From contig WBMZ01012664.1 of NCBI GenBank assembly GCA_013400975.1, positions 186,001 to 250,000 of the forward strand: 64,000 nucleotides of DNA. Reading direction: 5' to 3'. A program made the position numbers and the translations under genes. A model generated the notes under the pieces. It was not told the DNA's origin. It was given only the letters and a program-made list of their open reading frames with translations, and ran no database searches. This DNA is from Atrichornis clamosus (lineage: Eukaryota > Chordata > Aves > Passeriformes > Menuridae). This document shows positions 41,997 to 53,148 of the stretch, in pieces (position 1 is the first letter of the stretch; the number at the start of each line of letters is the position of its first letter).

Positions 41997-42510
41997 CTAG
42001 GCTTGTTTCAGTAGTGTACAAGCTAGTGTCTACATATTTTTGCATCTGGTTAAATTGCAACTGAGTCCAAACAAGGCCAAATCTCAACACTGTAAGCCAT
42101 CTAATTGCATTAGCATACCCTCGTGGTGTCAGTTTTAACAATTCCTCAAGCTCAGCGAAGCATTTACCTAAATACCATACTCAAAACGCAGGTTACGAGA
42201 CTGATTGGGTATAAGGTCACATTTAAATACACAGCTGTCTGCTCAGTGTTGAAGCCATCCAATTACCTGTATTTCATGATAAAAAGCGTTTAACTCTGCG
42301 GCACACCGGCTCGGGCACACGCCTAGTCCCAAACCAGAGTGTACACATGATATGACAGAGAGACGTAACACAGCACAGCCCCTCTGTGTGCAGATGAGAT
42401 GCTGTGTCCTCGGTTGAAATCCAGCCTGGAAGCACAGATCCTTTCTCCCTGAGGTGCCAGCGTTCCCAAAGCAGAAGAGCCTTGTACCTAGGAGGTACAT
42501 GGAAACTTAC

Positions 42511-42578
42511 CTGGAGACTTATACAAAACACTCATTTTTGAGGCTTCACAAATTCTTTTCCAATCCACAGATAACACT
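42511..42578 (-). other. Exon-like open segment with a strong donor
   Basis: TCTCCAG|GTAAGTTTCC is a near-perfect donor (GT at 42510-42509) on the minus strand. The sequence upstream is open in one frame and reads VLSVDWKRICEASKM then SVLYKSP, entering from a poor acceptor near 42579. It lies 0.5 kb upstream of the candidate spliced unit and could be its preceding exon, though the acceptor evidence is weak. Confidence 0.2.
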
Positions 42579-45500
42579 CTGACCTTATTAGTACCCCCAA
42601 ATCAGCACAATGAAACTCAGAACACATTCACCTTGGAATTGACAGGCTAACAGACGTACGTAGCATTACGAATGACGCACACTCCCTTTTACTCCATTTA
42701 ATGCAACTTTCTCCTTCTCCCAACCCAGACCCCAGCAAAACGGAGAAACCCAGACCAACTCTGGCTTTCTAAACTTGTCAGTGTACCATATTATCAATTA
42801 TTTTTTTTTTAATTTCTGTAAGTTTCATCACAAATGATCAGGAGGTTCAGTTAGAGACAACAGCAGAAACCAAACACTGAGGAAGGTCACTAGTTACCAA
42901 TATTAACAATCAGTTACATATACTAACATTATTTTGTCCATCCAGGTCACAGAAATACTATTTTGATAAAGCATTACAGGCAATTAATGACACACATAGG
43001 TTAACCACATGGGAAATCTTAGTCTTGCCTTTTAAAAATAATACAAGTTAGTCCAATGCAGTTCATTGGCAATACATAAAATGCAGATAAATTGTAAAAG
43101 TGACATTCCAAGGAAAGTTAAGATGGTAGCACTGAACCAAGATGGCAGATGGTTACAAAACTTTAAAAATCTCTCCCTCTCAGCTGAACTAGAACCATAT
43201 GCCCTGAACGGAGCTGAGCTGTGAGACAGCCTGCAACTTATTCACCAGATGCACACTGGCTTTCATTTAAGAGGTATGTTTTCCTAAAGAGGTACAACCA
43301 CTGGCAGAGCTTCCTCCAGCCCCTGAGGAACCTCTGCTCCATCAGTTACCCTTACAGCACACAGACATCAGCTGTTTCTATAAAACTCTCTCTTCTGGTG
43401 CTCATGTCTCTTTTCTCTAGAGATGATAAATGACTCTTCATCCCAGCTAAGAGAATCACATGGAAAGTAATGAGGATCTAAAGCCATTTCATGCCTCAGG
43501 ATGCTACTGTTATTTTGCAGCATACTTAAAAAGGACAGGTATTTCATAAAGCAAACAGAAAGATCAGATCCCAAGAGCAAAGCCTTTAGTGAATTTGGAA
43601 AAGGTCCCAAGAGAAAAGTCTTTACTGAGTTTGAAAAGATAAAAAACAGAAGGAAATAATGAAATTTGGGGCAGGATGAAGAACAAAGGGATTCAAGGAG
43701 TGATGATGACAGAAGTACACATTCCAAGTATAAATGCCTATCACAATAGCCCTTCTTAGTTCTTCAGGAATTTACTGAAAGAGTACAGATGAAATATTTT
43801 AAATGCTTATGATTAATAACAATATAATTATTAGACATATGCTTTCATAGTTCTGGGGGATGATTGTGATCAGAATCTATAATAAGATGCTGTGCTAACA
43901 GGAGCATAAAAACAGTCAGTGTGGCATATTACTAGAACGAGGTCTACCTGCTTTATACAGTTAAAAAGGAATACAGGGAAAACCGAGCTTTATTTCTTTC
44001 TTTTTGAAAATATGTCCTTTAGAACACATACATTCTTTGCTCATGTTCATCCTCTCTTCCAGTAAGGACTGGAGCATTACAGGGTTTTCTAACACATAAG
44101 AACTTCTACAGGGTAACTAAGGCAAGGACCATCCATGCACACACTGGTTATTTACTTTCATTTTCTGGTTGCTGCTACAAGACATTGAGTTTCAGAGCAC
44201 AGTTCACCAGCCTCACATTTTTTGAGCTGTGCAGGAACTAATGAACTCTGCCTTTTCATTTCTTGCAAACAGGAAAAATACTATGTTGTTGCAATACTGC
44301 TTATCCTGCCCATCAGCAAAACCAACTTTTGCAGTTTGGAAAAATCAAAATGCACCTGTCACAGTGCATGACACAAGGTCACAGAGACAATTCGGTTAAT
44401 TGGATCATGTGTTTCCAAGGTCTTAGGCATACAACCGTTCTAGAGCAATGAGGAGATAGTGAGAATCAGCACAGGGAAATACAGCATGAACCATCTTCTC
44501 CAGTATTAACAGCTGCTCGGAGTACAGAAAACGGAATACATTTCACAATGCAGTCATTGCAAGGAGATATATAAATTTTAATAGGATCCCATTCTTGAGC
44601 TACTTTATTACTCTACTCAATTAAATGCTATTTAATGATTCAGCACTTACAAGGTATTATATACCATTCATACTCCATTGATTTCAGTGAAGCTTCTGAT
44701 TTTTCCAGAAAAGACGAGTAGTTCTAAGGAAAAATATTAATTTTCAGTTTAAGGCCTATGTATAAACATATTAAAAGCAGTGAGTAAGTACAGCAAGTTC
44801 TATATGTTTTTGTAATTCACGCATGGGGAGATTCAGATTATCACATAAAAATTGTTTATACCATTGATACTAGTTTAACTGCTAAGCAGCCCAAGGATAA
44901 AGACTTCTTCATGTTATGACTATTTCCATCACAACTGCAGCGACTTGGCTGTTGCACTTTATTGGAGCATTTTATTTTCAACTGCATCCATCACAAATTA
45001 CTGTTACAGAATAAAAGATAAAGATTCTGGATCATCAGATTAGGTGGTGTAGGTGAGTTGTTGAAACAGTCGTGTTCGCTCATGTGTTGTAGCAGGTTAT
45101 TGCAATACTCACCTTCACGTTTCATCCCTTAACACATCTTAACTCTACTCATTCTCAGGGTAAAAAATGAGTAAAAAAGACAGCTCCTTGTCTTGGGCAC
45201 TGACTTGCAGTCCAGAACATCCAAACGTGACTCTCAGGTTCAAAGATTGTTCTTTGGCAAAGATTTCACTCTGCAGCTGGGAAAACATGAATGAGGCCAT
45301 TCTCCACAACTCAGCATTCTGAGGTGCTACCAGTTGCAACGAAGTGACCATGCTTGCTATCAGAAATATTTTTCCTCATCAACAAATTTCCCATGAGAAA
45401 AGTAAACCATTCAGCCCTAAAGTTCAGTTAACCTCTTGGGTAAGAAAATGGTAAGAAGCTGTAGATATTTGTATCTGCATGCTATCTCAATACATCACTT

Positions 45501-45604
45501 TTTTTTCTTGCATTAAAGCTGCTTATTTGGATCGCGCTTTTTTTTAACAACTTCTCTTGCTCACATAAGCATTACCACCAGCCACTCTGCTTTCCACTGA
45601 CATG

Positions 45605-45630
45605 AAATTGTTAATATAAAATTGTTAATA
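45605..45630. repeat. Two-copy 14-bp tandem duplication
   Basis: AAATTGTTAATA occurs at 45605-45616 and again at 45619-45630. Confidence 0.75.
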
Positions 45631-45734
45631 CCTCATAGATTTCCTGTTTGTAGGAACATTGTGGCAATTTTTACTTACATTTGTGTTGGAAATGTAAATG
45701 AAATTGCAGGCATCCTCGCTGGTGAGGCCCCCTG

Positions 45735-45865
45735 GAGCACGCAGACACGGGCACCAGTGCAGACAGAGAGGGTGAGCTGCACTCCTGGGTGAGCTGCACA
45801 GGGCTCCCCTCACCCCGCCGCGCTCCCGCACCGGGAACTGGGGAGCGCAGGCCGGGACACAGCCA
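45735..45865. promoter_or_regulatory. Short CpG cluster inside the NRG3 intron
   Basis: About nine CpGs occur in roughly 130 bp, including CCCCGCCGCGCTCCCGCACC, in an intron that is otherwise AT-rich and CpG-poor. Minus-strand donors lie on both sides: ACT|GTAAGTTTTG (GT at 45966-45965) and AAT|GTAAGTAAAA (GT at 45678-45677). This arrangement could be a small intragenic promoter with a first exon on the minus strand, or a GC-rich repeat remnant. There is no recognisable TATA box that I would defend. Confidence 0.3.
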
Positions 45866-48338
45866 ACTCTGCACCCTCTTGCAAGGAAGAAACAGTTTCT
45901 GTGGGTCCGAAAGATATTCCCCAGGGAGCTGAGGAATCTAAACGCAGAAATCCTGACAAAACTTACAGTAACTGGGAATCTGCAGCACAGCCAGATTAAA
46001 AGGCCTTGCCCAAAGCCTCTCCAGGAGATTGCATCAGAGACGGAAATTGAATTGAGTGACAATCAGACACAAGACTTTTTTTTTCTTTTTGATTTGATGC
46101 ACTACAAAGTATAAAGCATTTCCTTACCAACAGAAATTTCATAAAGCTGGACCACTGATCACAATACTTAAATCCACATTTTTAAGGACATAGTGTCCCT
46201 CAAACACATACTTGGCTTTCATTTAATTCAGGAGGTGCTGCACATGAATACATCAGAAAAATACATTAATTGCGACATTTACAACATTCTAAAGCAGATA
46301 TGCCACATCAATATGCCTGCCTTTATCTCTGCCATCCATACAAAGAAACACACAGCGCAAATCAGTATCAATAGCAATATTAAAGTATGAGGTGTTCAAG
46401 TTTTGGAATGCAAAATTGACTATTGTACGAGACACTAACCTGACCAGATAGGGAAGGGGGTGTGGGACCATGAAGGAAGTTAACATAAAAATCAGTGTGA
46501 TACATAAACTGAACTCATAATTCTTGTTCCCAAAGTACTGTGTGTGAGAGAAGTATCCGATAGAAAGCAGGTTTCAATGGAAAAGCAACATACACAGCCT
46601 CTACTGAGCTCTGGAATAGGCCACCACAGGAGCTTGTGGAGGAAGACAGTACCAACTGGTTCACAAAAGGATACACAAATTCATGGACAACAAATTCCTA
46701 ACAGGACAGTAAAAAGATTGAGTATGTATAAACACTTCAATGATTCTTGAGAGTCTAGCAAAAAAAAGGGAAATGACTACACTTATCAACTTTCCTTGGC
46801 AAATGTACACTGAACTAGATGTGCAGTTAGTGCACATTTCATCTGGGGCACCTCTATAGACAGATGTTCCTATATGTGGTTTCGTCTTTGTCTACTGTGG
46901 AAGGAATGCAACTTACCCTGGCAATCCAAGTTACATGGTTTACATGGTTTTCAAGCAAAATTTCTGAAAGATGATGATGGAAATGGAATTTCTAAGGCAA
47001 CTGAACCCACAAATGCAATGAAAACAGAAAGAGTATTCCCTGGATCCTGTAAAAACAAAGCTAAGCTAAGTGGCACCTATACGTTGTTATTTTTTTAGTA
47101 ACTGGAAAATACTCTTTGCACTAATTGCCATTATCTTCTACAATACAAAAGTAAACTCACTGGAGAGGCTTTACATGAGTGCCCCTAATTTGATGAGCAT
47201 GTTGTCACCTGAGTTCTCTGTGCACAGGGAGGGGATGTGTACTTTGTTACATGTACAGTAATGATTCCATACACGCTTGCACTTTCTAAGTAAATCTTCA
47301 TGAAGACTGCAGGAGGATTTAAGAAGCACAAGCCTTTCACTTTTGCATATGATTCTGAAACTTCCTTTTTTCTAGCCCACAGAAAACAACTTCAAGCCTC
47401 ATTTTAGGCTGCTGTCATAATATTTTCATGCTTGAGACACAAGATTTCATTAATTTTTATGCCATCAGGATCTGTTCCAATATTAAACAAGGAAATCTGA
47501 AAGCTACTCATATGAGGGCACTACTCTGAGCCAAGGATTCAGGGATTGCCTTTAGTTCAAGCCTTAAAGAGATGTCTTAAAAAAAAAGAGAGAGGAAACT
47601 AAAAGGCTCAAAATAAAGTTAAAATAATTCAGCTTTGCCTTCTTCTTGCTTCTTACGGAAAGGTTCACTCTAAGATCCTTTATACCTATATTCCTTATCC
47701 TCTTTCTTTTATGTGTATGCTTGTCCTTCAAACTTCTATGTCTCAAGACTGCTACTCACAATTTAAGTTAAGCAGGAAAACCAGGACATATGCAGAGCCT
47801 TTAAAGTAACCATTTCCCAGTGGTGCTTGTCCACTAAGTCTGTGAAGACACTTGCATTGATTCCACTGGCACTTTTCAAGCTTCGTATAAAGTGAAGTGA
47901 AACACAAAATTTCTGGAACTCTCAAAAGAGTTCTCAGGAGAAAACAATGCTCTAGGTATGACACAAGTCCAAAAGGAGTAGGAAAAAATCCCTCAGCCTG
48001 GTAGTTATCCTCTTGGTAGTGCAGCCTGTCATGCAGTTAATACTTGTCACCATATTGTTTTCTCGACAATTTACACTTAACTGGTCAACAAAATCCCCAT
48101 ATTGCCACTTAAAATTGATAGGCTATCAGACTCTTTTAAAATCTAAAAAAATTAAGTACAACTTAACATAGGGAAAGAACACGTTGAATAATTATTTTAT
48201 GACCTCAATAGGAATTTGAATGCTTTTTATTATAGTGTTTTCAGTCACACTTAACGTTTTATGCAAGCTGTTTTTACACAAAGGATGCACCAGACCACTA
48301 CCTCTGTTGAGGATGGATCTCAACCTCCCCAGGTCTGA

Positions 48339-48370
48339 AGGTCACCAGCTAAGAGGTGAAGTGGTGACCT
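48339..48370. repeat. 9-bp perfect inverted repeat with nuclear-receptor-like half sites
   Basis: AGGTCACCA (48339-48347) is the reverse complement of TGGTGACCT (48362-48370), with a 14-nt loop that contains AGGTGA. AGGTCA/TGACCT are classical nuclear-receptor half sites, so the block might be a hairpin or a receptor element. The function is inferred from motifs only. Confidence 0.45.
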
Positions 48371-48995
48371 GTTAAGGCTCCTCTCATTCCGTCAGGCTAT
48401 GAACACATCACAGTGCTGCAACTCAGCCAATAGAACTTCATCTCTTCCTTTCCAAAACCGTGAGAAGCAATTATTCACTCCTGCTTTAGCTTTTTCCTAA
48501 CCAATTTAACTTATTTCACAGAATCACAGATCTTTGACCCTTTTCTTAAAAGTACTTCTCTGACTTGAGATGAAATGTTTCTTATTAAACCTAGTTAAAT
48601 TTAATATTGTAATTAACATCAAACTCTTTAAAAAAATCTAATTTAAAATTTACTTTCCTTTAAATGAAAATGAGCATTAACTCTACCCTAAAATCCCACA
48701 TAAAATATTATTCCTCAAAAGTCATGATATGGCCACATAACCTTTATGTTATGTTTCATTAAATACCAGTGAAATACTAAAACATAATTATGTAGTTTTT
48801 TTAAGCTCCATAGCAGTGGACAAGAGAAAAATTAAACCTTCATATAATTTCAAAGGTAATCGATAAATATAATAGGAGTCCAATCCAAAACCCACTGATG
48901 GAGGTCATGGGAGTCTTTCCATTAACTTCTGTGTTTTTGGACTAAAGAACCAAGATAAATATGAACAACTGAAAGGAAGAGGAATTAAAACTTAC

Positions 48996-49022
48996 CCATG
49001 AATTCAATTCCTAAATGGTCTG
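48996..49022 (-). CDS. NRG3: Neuregulin-3 juxtamembrane microexon (27 nt)
   Basis: The exon reads CA GAC CAT TTA GGA ATT GAA TTC ATG G on the minus strand, giving (T)DHLGIEFM and the first base of a glutamate codon. NRG3 has TDHLGIEFM directly before ESEEVYQRQ between the EGF domain and the membrane (from memory of the human protein), and the 3' phase fits the AG that opens the exon at 11722. The segment belongs to the extracellular stem that spaces the EGF domain from the membrane and lies next to the shedding region. The donor ATGG|GTAAGTTTT is very strong and the acceptor has a long T-rich tract, as expected for such a tiny exon. The frame is intact. The upstream EGF exon is not in the window. 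Confidence 0.9.
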
Positions 49023-49070
49023 CTGTATCCAGGAAAGCATGTAAAAGAAAAAAAAAAAGAGAAAAGAGAC
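49020..49070 (-). other. NRG3: Pyrimidine tract and tandem NAGNAG acceptor of the microexon
   Basis: A pyrimidine-rich stretch dominated by T (about 49070-49042) leads to ATACAGCAG, so two AGs compete: CAG at 49025-49023 and CAG at 49022-49020. The first keeps the (x)CA-GAC codons (Thr-Asp). The second would remove three bases and replace Thr-Asp with one residue (Asn if the upstream exon ends in A) without changing frame. Confidence 0.75.
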
Positions 49071-52000
49071 AAAAATGTTAGAAACAGAGTAAAATATAAA
49101 ATAGAAATATAACCTTTATCATCATTGGGAGCATTCAGTATTGATATGGCAGAGCTGCAGAACACAGTGTGAGGTCAGGGGCCCATTTGTGTGGGTATTG
49201 GTCCAAAACAAAGGCACAACCTTGCCCTTCAAAGGGCAATCCTAGGGTGGGAATTTAGGGCACTCAGCTGTCACATGAAGGGATGTGTACTTGGGGAAGG
49301 ACATGGATGCCTTTATATTTGACGTCAAGATCAAGCCAGCTGCCTAAAGGGAGTTCATTTTCCCATCCTCCTAAAACTCCTCTCTCAACATGCTAACTAC
49401 TGTCATTAGTTAGACACGATTCTTTCTTTTTTTTCCTCTGACAGGGATCAAAACCTGAAGAGATGAATGGAAGGCTTTTACTGAGATTGGCAGCTCTCAC
49501 CACAGCACAGCGGCCACACTTGCACCCAACCTGCCTCATATCTGCTCTCTGCTGCACCACAGAAAACCTGACTGCAGCAAAGAGCATCCCTACTCAGCCA
49601 TCAGACAGACATGATGCAATAATTTCAAGTTACCTTGAAGTGAAGCAAAAATTTTAATGCTTTTAGAATATTGACTGAATTACCACATGGACTTCTAAAC
49701 ACTTCAGCACCCTTTTTTCACATGATGAATTAAGATACGTCTTTAATGGACAGATGTTTTAGTGCAAAGTAGATTTAAATTTACATAAAACACTCCCTAA
49801 ATTTGAAGTCAGTAGCAAATATGTTTAAGTTAATAGACAACTAAAGAATAACAAACTCCATCCTGCAGGAACAGGACTACAGAAAAAATATTAACTGCCT
49901 TTTCAGAACTGTGTGCAAGGAGGACTAGCTTCAAGTCCAGACTGAAACTTTGGAAGGTCAGAAGCTCAGAAAGGCTGCAAAATGCAATTCTCTTCTACAC
50001 TAGACTTGAAATACTTTGGTTTTCCTGATAGGTAACCATTGACATTGTAAAGAAAAAAGAAAGCTTGTTCTGCTTTGCTTTGTTTTTTGTTTGGTTGTTT
50101 TTTTCTGGTGGAAATGCAATATTTCTCCTTAAAATACAATAAAAGCAAAGTATTTTAACTGTGCTTTTCTTCCTTTCAATTTATAGTTCCATTTTCTGGA
50201 TGCAGAACAAATTAATGCATGACTTGGCCAAAGTTTCCCAAAATGATGTGTGCAGAGAGGAAGGCAGGAGGAAAAGAGCAGGACGGGTACAAGACAGAGT
50301 GAGACTGATGTGTTGGCTTGTGCTTGGAGCTGGGAGGTACTACTGGGAATTCTATGAAACAACTCAGTCCCATTAACTAATGCACTGCAACTTTCAAAAC
50401 TCCTCTAAGAACTATGCAGAAAGTTAAAAGATTTTCCAACATAAACCAACTGTTAAACACTTTATTTTATTGCCAATTCTGGTACAGGTGATCAGGTTGT
50501 GGAATATTTGGGTTTCTGTTCAAAATGCTGGGAAGTGTTCACCTTTTGCAACCTTTCAATCCTCCCAGGAGAAGGCATTGAGCATCAGCTTGCTCAGTTC
50601 ACTTAGCATATAAATCTATACAAAAGTTGCTAAACTCCATATTTATTTTCATGCAGAGACACAATATGTACCTCAAAAGAAAAGAACATAAGATGATAGT
50701 ATATGGTATAAATACCTTATTAGCATGGTGTAAGGGAAAGGACATTATGCAAGTTTAGTGACACCCAAAGGAATCCTTGCTTTTGAAAATATGTAACTCA
50801 AAATCATACGTATATGTATTTCACATTACAATCTTCTAATCTGCATTCCTGCATTCACATACAAATATAATGTACAAACATCCCTAGTACATTTGACTCA
50901 AGAATGTAAATTTTTATAACAGCATGAGATCAGATTTATCACAAGTGCATTAAACATACTATATTCACAGAGATTTGTAGCTTTTTTCCCGTCTAATTTT
51001 TCGTACCTATGAAATCTGCAAATATTATCTACATGCAATGCACACCTTTGCATCCTTCTGTAAATTAGATTAAAATGTAGTTGAAAATTCCTTACTTTAA
51101 AAAATGATAGCAGAGATCAAAGCACCATAATCTGGTCTCCAAGGAACTAAGGATATAGACACATGAAGCAAGATCACACACTATCATCCTTTTAAGTCTA
51201 TGCAGAATAGCTGAAAAAACAATTCTTTCCTAACTGGACTCTAACTGGGCTATACATGTTCTCTACATATTTTCCATTTGCAGTCTGCAATTGTCCCTTT
51301 GAGTACACCAACATGGTTGAAAACCACTTCCTCAAAAAGTGAATACAAAATATACCTTTCAATAAAACAGACGAAAAAAAGCTTTTCAGTTCCTGTTTGA
51401 ATGGCTTATACACAAGTGAGAATCAAGGGTATATGTATCCTTCCTGGGAAATGTGTTCCACTGGAGAGGGTGGAAACATGTCAGGTTATTTATTTTAAAT
51501 ATCTCATGTGCCTGGAAAACAACTTCAGCAACCAGCATAATATACATTGCTGACAAAGCTGATTTACCCAGATTACAATGGAAAGAAGTCCAGCGGGATA
51601 AACATTTACAATAAAATATCCAAGCTGCCAATCATTAAGCACAGATCAACAAGCTCTGTGAGCAGCTATTTGGGAAGAGAAACCAATGAAATTGTAACTC
51701 TTGCAGATGTAGCATATGCTGGCACTGGTTATGACCATCACTGGGCCACCCGGTGCTGACCAGGCATCAGCCCAGTGATTTTTCCCACTTGCATTGCTGG
51801 GGTGCAAACAAATAATTCTGCAAGCTCCAGTCTGGGAGATGGGTTTGTGCCCTCTTAACAACAGCAAGAAACCCTCCCAGCAGGTCCACGTGAGAGACAC
51901 GTGGCAGCAGGAGCAAACCAGCAGGGCTAGCGGGGGAAGTGAGCTGTGGTGGTGCACGGACACTGAACCAAACACCGAAATGTGAAGTATTGACCCCGGC

Positions 52001-53130
52001 ACGCCACGGCGTGACACGGGACTGCTCTATTGCCACACAGCTGTACTGTACAAAGGATAAATTGCCTGCACAGCACTTCCCTGGACACAGCAAGTGCAGT
52101 GCCAAGTAATTCACCATCAAGAAATGGACTCAGTTCAAAAAAAATGTATATGAGAGCTATAAATGTGCTGAAGCGTGAGCTCTGCTCCACAAGATGGGGT
52201 CATTAACCAAAAAATGCGACTATATTTTTTTTTTTGTTATTGTGATTTGTCTCTTTCTGGTATTGTTATGTTCCTAGAAACAAATATATTTCCCTGATAG
52301 GAAGATTAGTCACTTTTCTTTTCTATTTTACCAGTTTTTCTGTATTTTCTTGTTGATGTAGGAAAAATACTGTGCCTTATGGTCCTTGCACTATGCTAAT
52401 GTGTTGGTAGTATTAAAGTATTAAATTTATACTTTCTAAATACATACACACCTGTGAATACTCGATAACGAGGACAAGAGAAGATAAATTTGCAGTCACT
52501 AATGGATTAATTTATTAGTACTTTCCAAAAAAACCCATACAGCCTTGTGACTGGATTGTGGTTTGCTGCAGCTTTCTTCTTAGCCATAGTAACACTATGA
52601 ATAGAAATATAAACTCAACATGTAAATCTAACTGAAAAATCTTGGACATGGAAGTTCTCACTGTAAACCAATACAGACATTTTAATCTTTTCTAAGGACA
52701 AGTTGACTTTGCCATGAAGAAGACAGTCTTAGGAAATCAGTGCAACAGCAAAGTATTTTCCTCTGCAAATGAAATTTACCACTTCCAATAAACTCATAAG
52801 AATTGTTAATTTGTCCTTGGTAGATTATTGTCTTGAACACAAAATGCAACATGATAATATGCTGCAAGCTGCCTTGGGACAGCTCAAGTACTCTGAACAG
52901 ATTCTCTGTCTGGAAGAAACAGGATAAAGTTTAACTCTTAAGGATTACACCACTAAAACTTGGTCTGAAATAAAGAAAAATCCTTCCATACATAAGGCAG
53001 CTAGGTTAGGATATTACCTAAAGATACAACAAACTGCTGCTCTCCTGTCGTTTATGTTTCATTATGTTTGACAGTATGTGGTTATCAGCCTATTTGCATA
53101 TCTAACGAAGTCAAAATCATAATCAGTTAC

Positions 53131-53148
53131 AGATATATATATATATAT
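53131..53148. repeat. (TA)n simple repeat
   Basis: About nine uninterrupted AT dinucleotides. Confidence 0.8.

Larger units (their letters stand above)
11723..48995 (-). other. NRG3: NRG3 intron between microexon and transmembrane exon (37.3 kb)
   Basis: The intron begins at GTAAGTTTT (48995 leftwards) and ends at TTGGCAG (11723). It contains two CR1 fragments (about 21.7-21.9 and 36.5-36.7 kb), simple repeats, an exon-like segment at 37.4-37.6 kb, GC-rich patches at 20.4-21.3 kb, 40.2-40.4 kb and 45.7-45.9 kb, and the multi-intron candidate unit at 41.3-42.0 kb. Long intronic stretches between 12 and 20 kb and between 22 and 36 kb hold nothing I can assign beyond the listed repeats and a possible regulatory block at 28 kb. 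Confidence 0.88.

Noticed and set aside
42243..42531. Two 85-codon minus-strand frames
   Set aside because: They overlap in different frames, and the better donor lies just upstream of them, so they would be intronic in any model I can draw.
43368..43727. 119-codon minus-strand frame
   Set aside because: Ser/Leu/Phe-rich, no motif, no acceptor or donor that fits, non-ATG start; probable chance frame.
45625..46062. 145-codon minus-strand frame over the CpG cluster
   Set aside because: It begins with TTG and has low-complexity Arg/Cys/Pro content typical of a frame through GC-rich DNA. I keep the CpG cluster and donors as the observation, not the protein.
51646..52190. Three overlapping minus-strand frames of 87-123 codons
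   Set aside because: All frames are open at once because the stretch is locally GC-rich. No conserved motif or consistent splice sites are visible.
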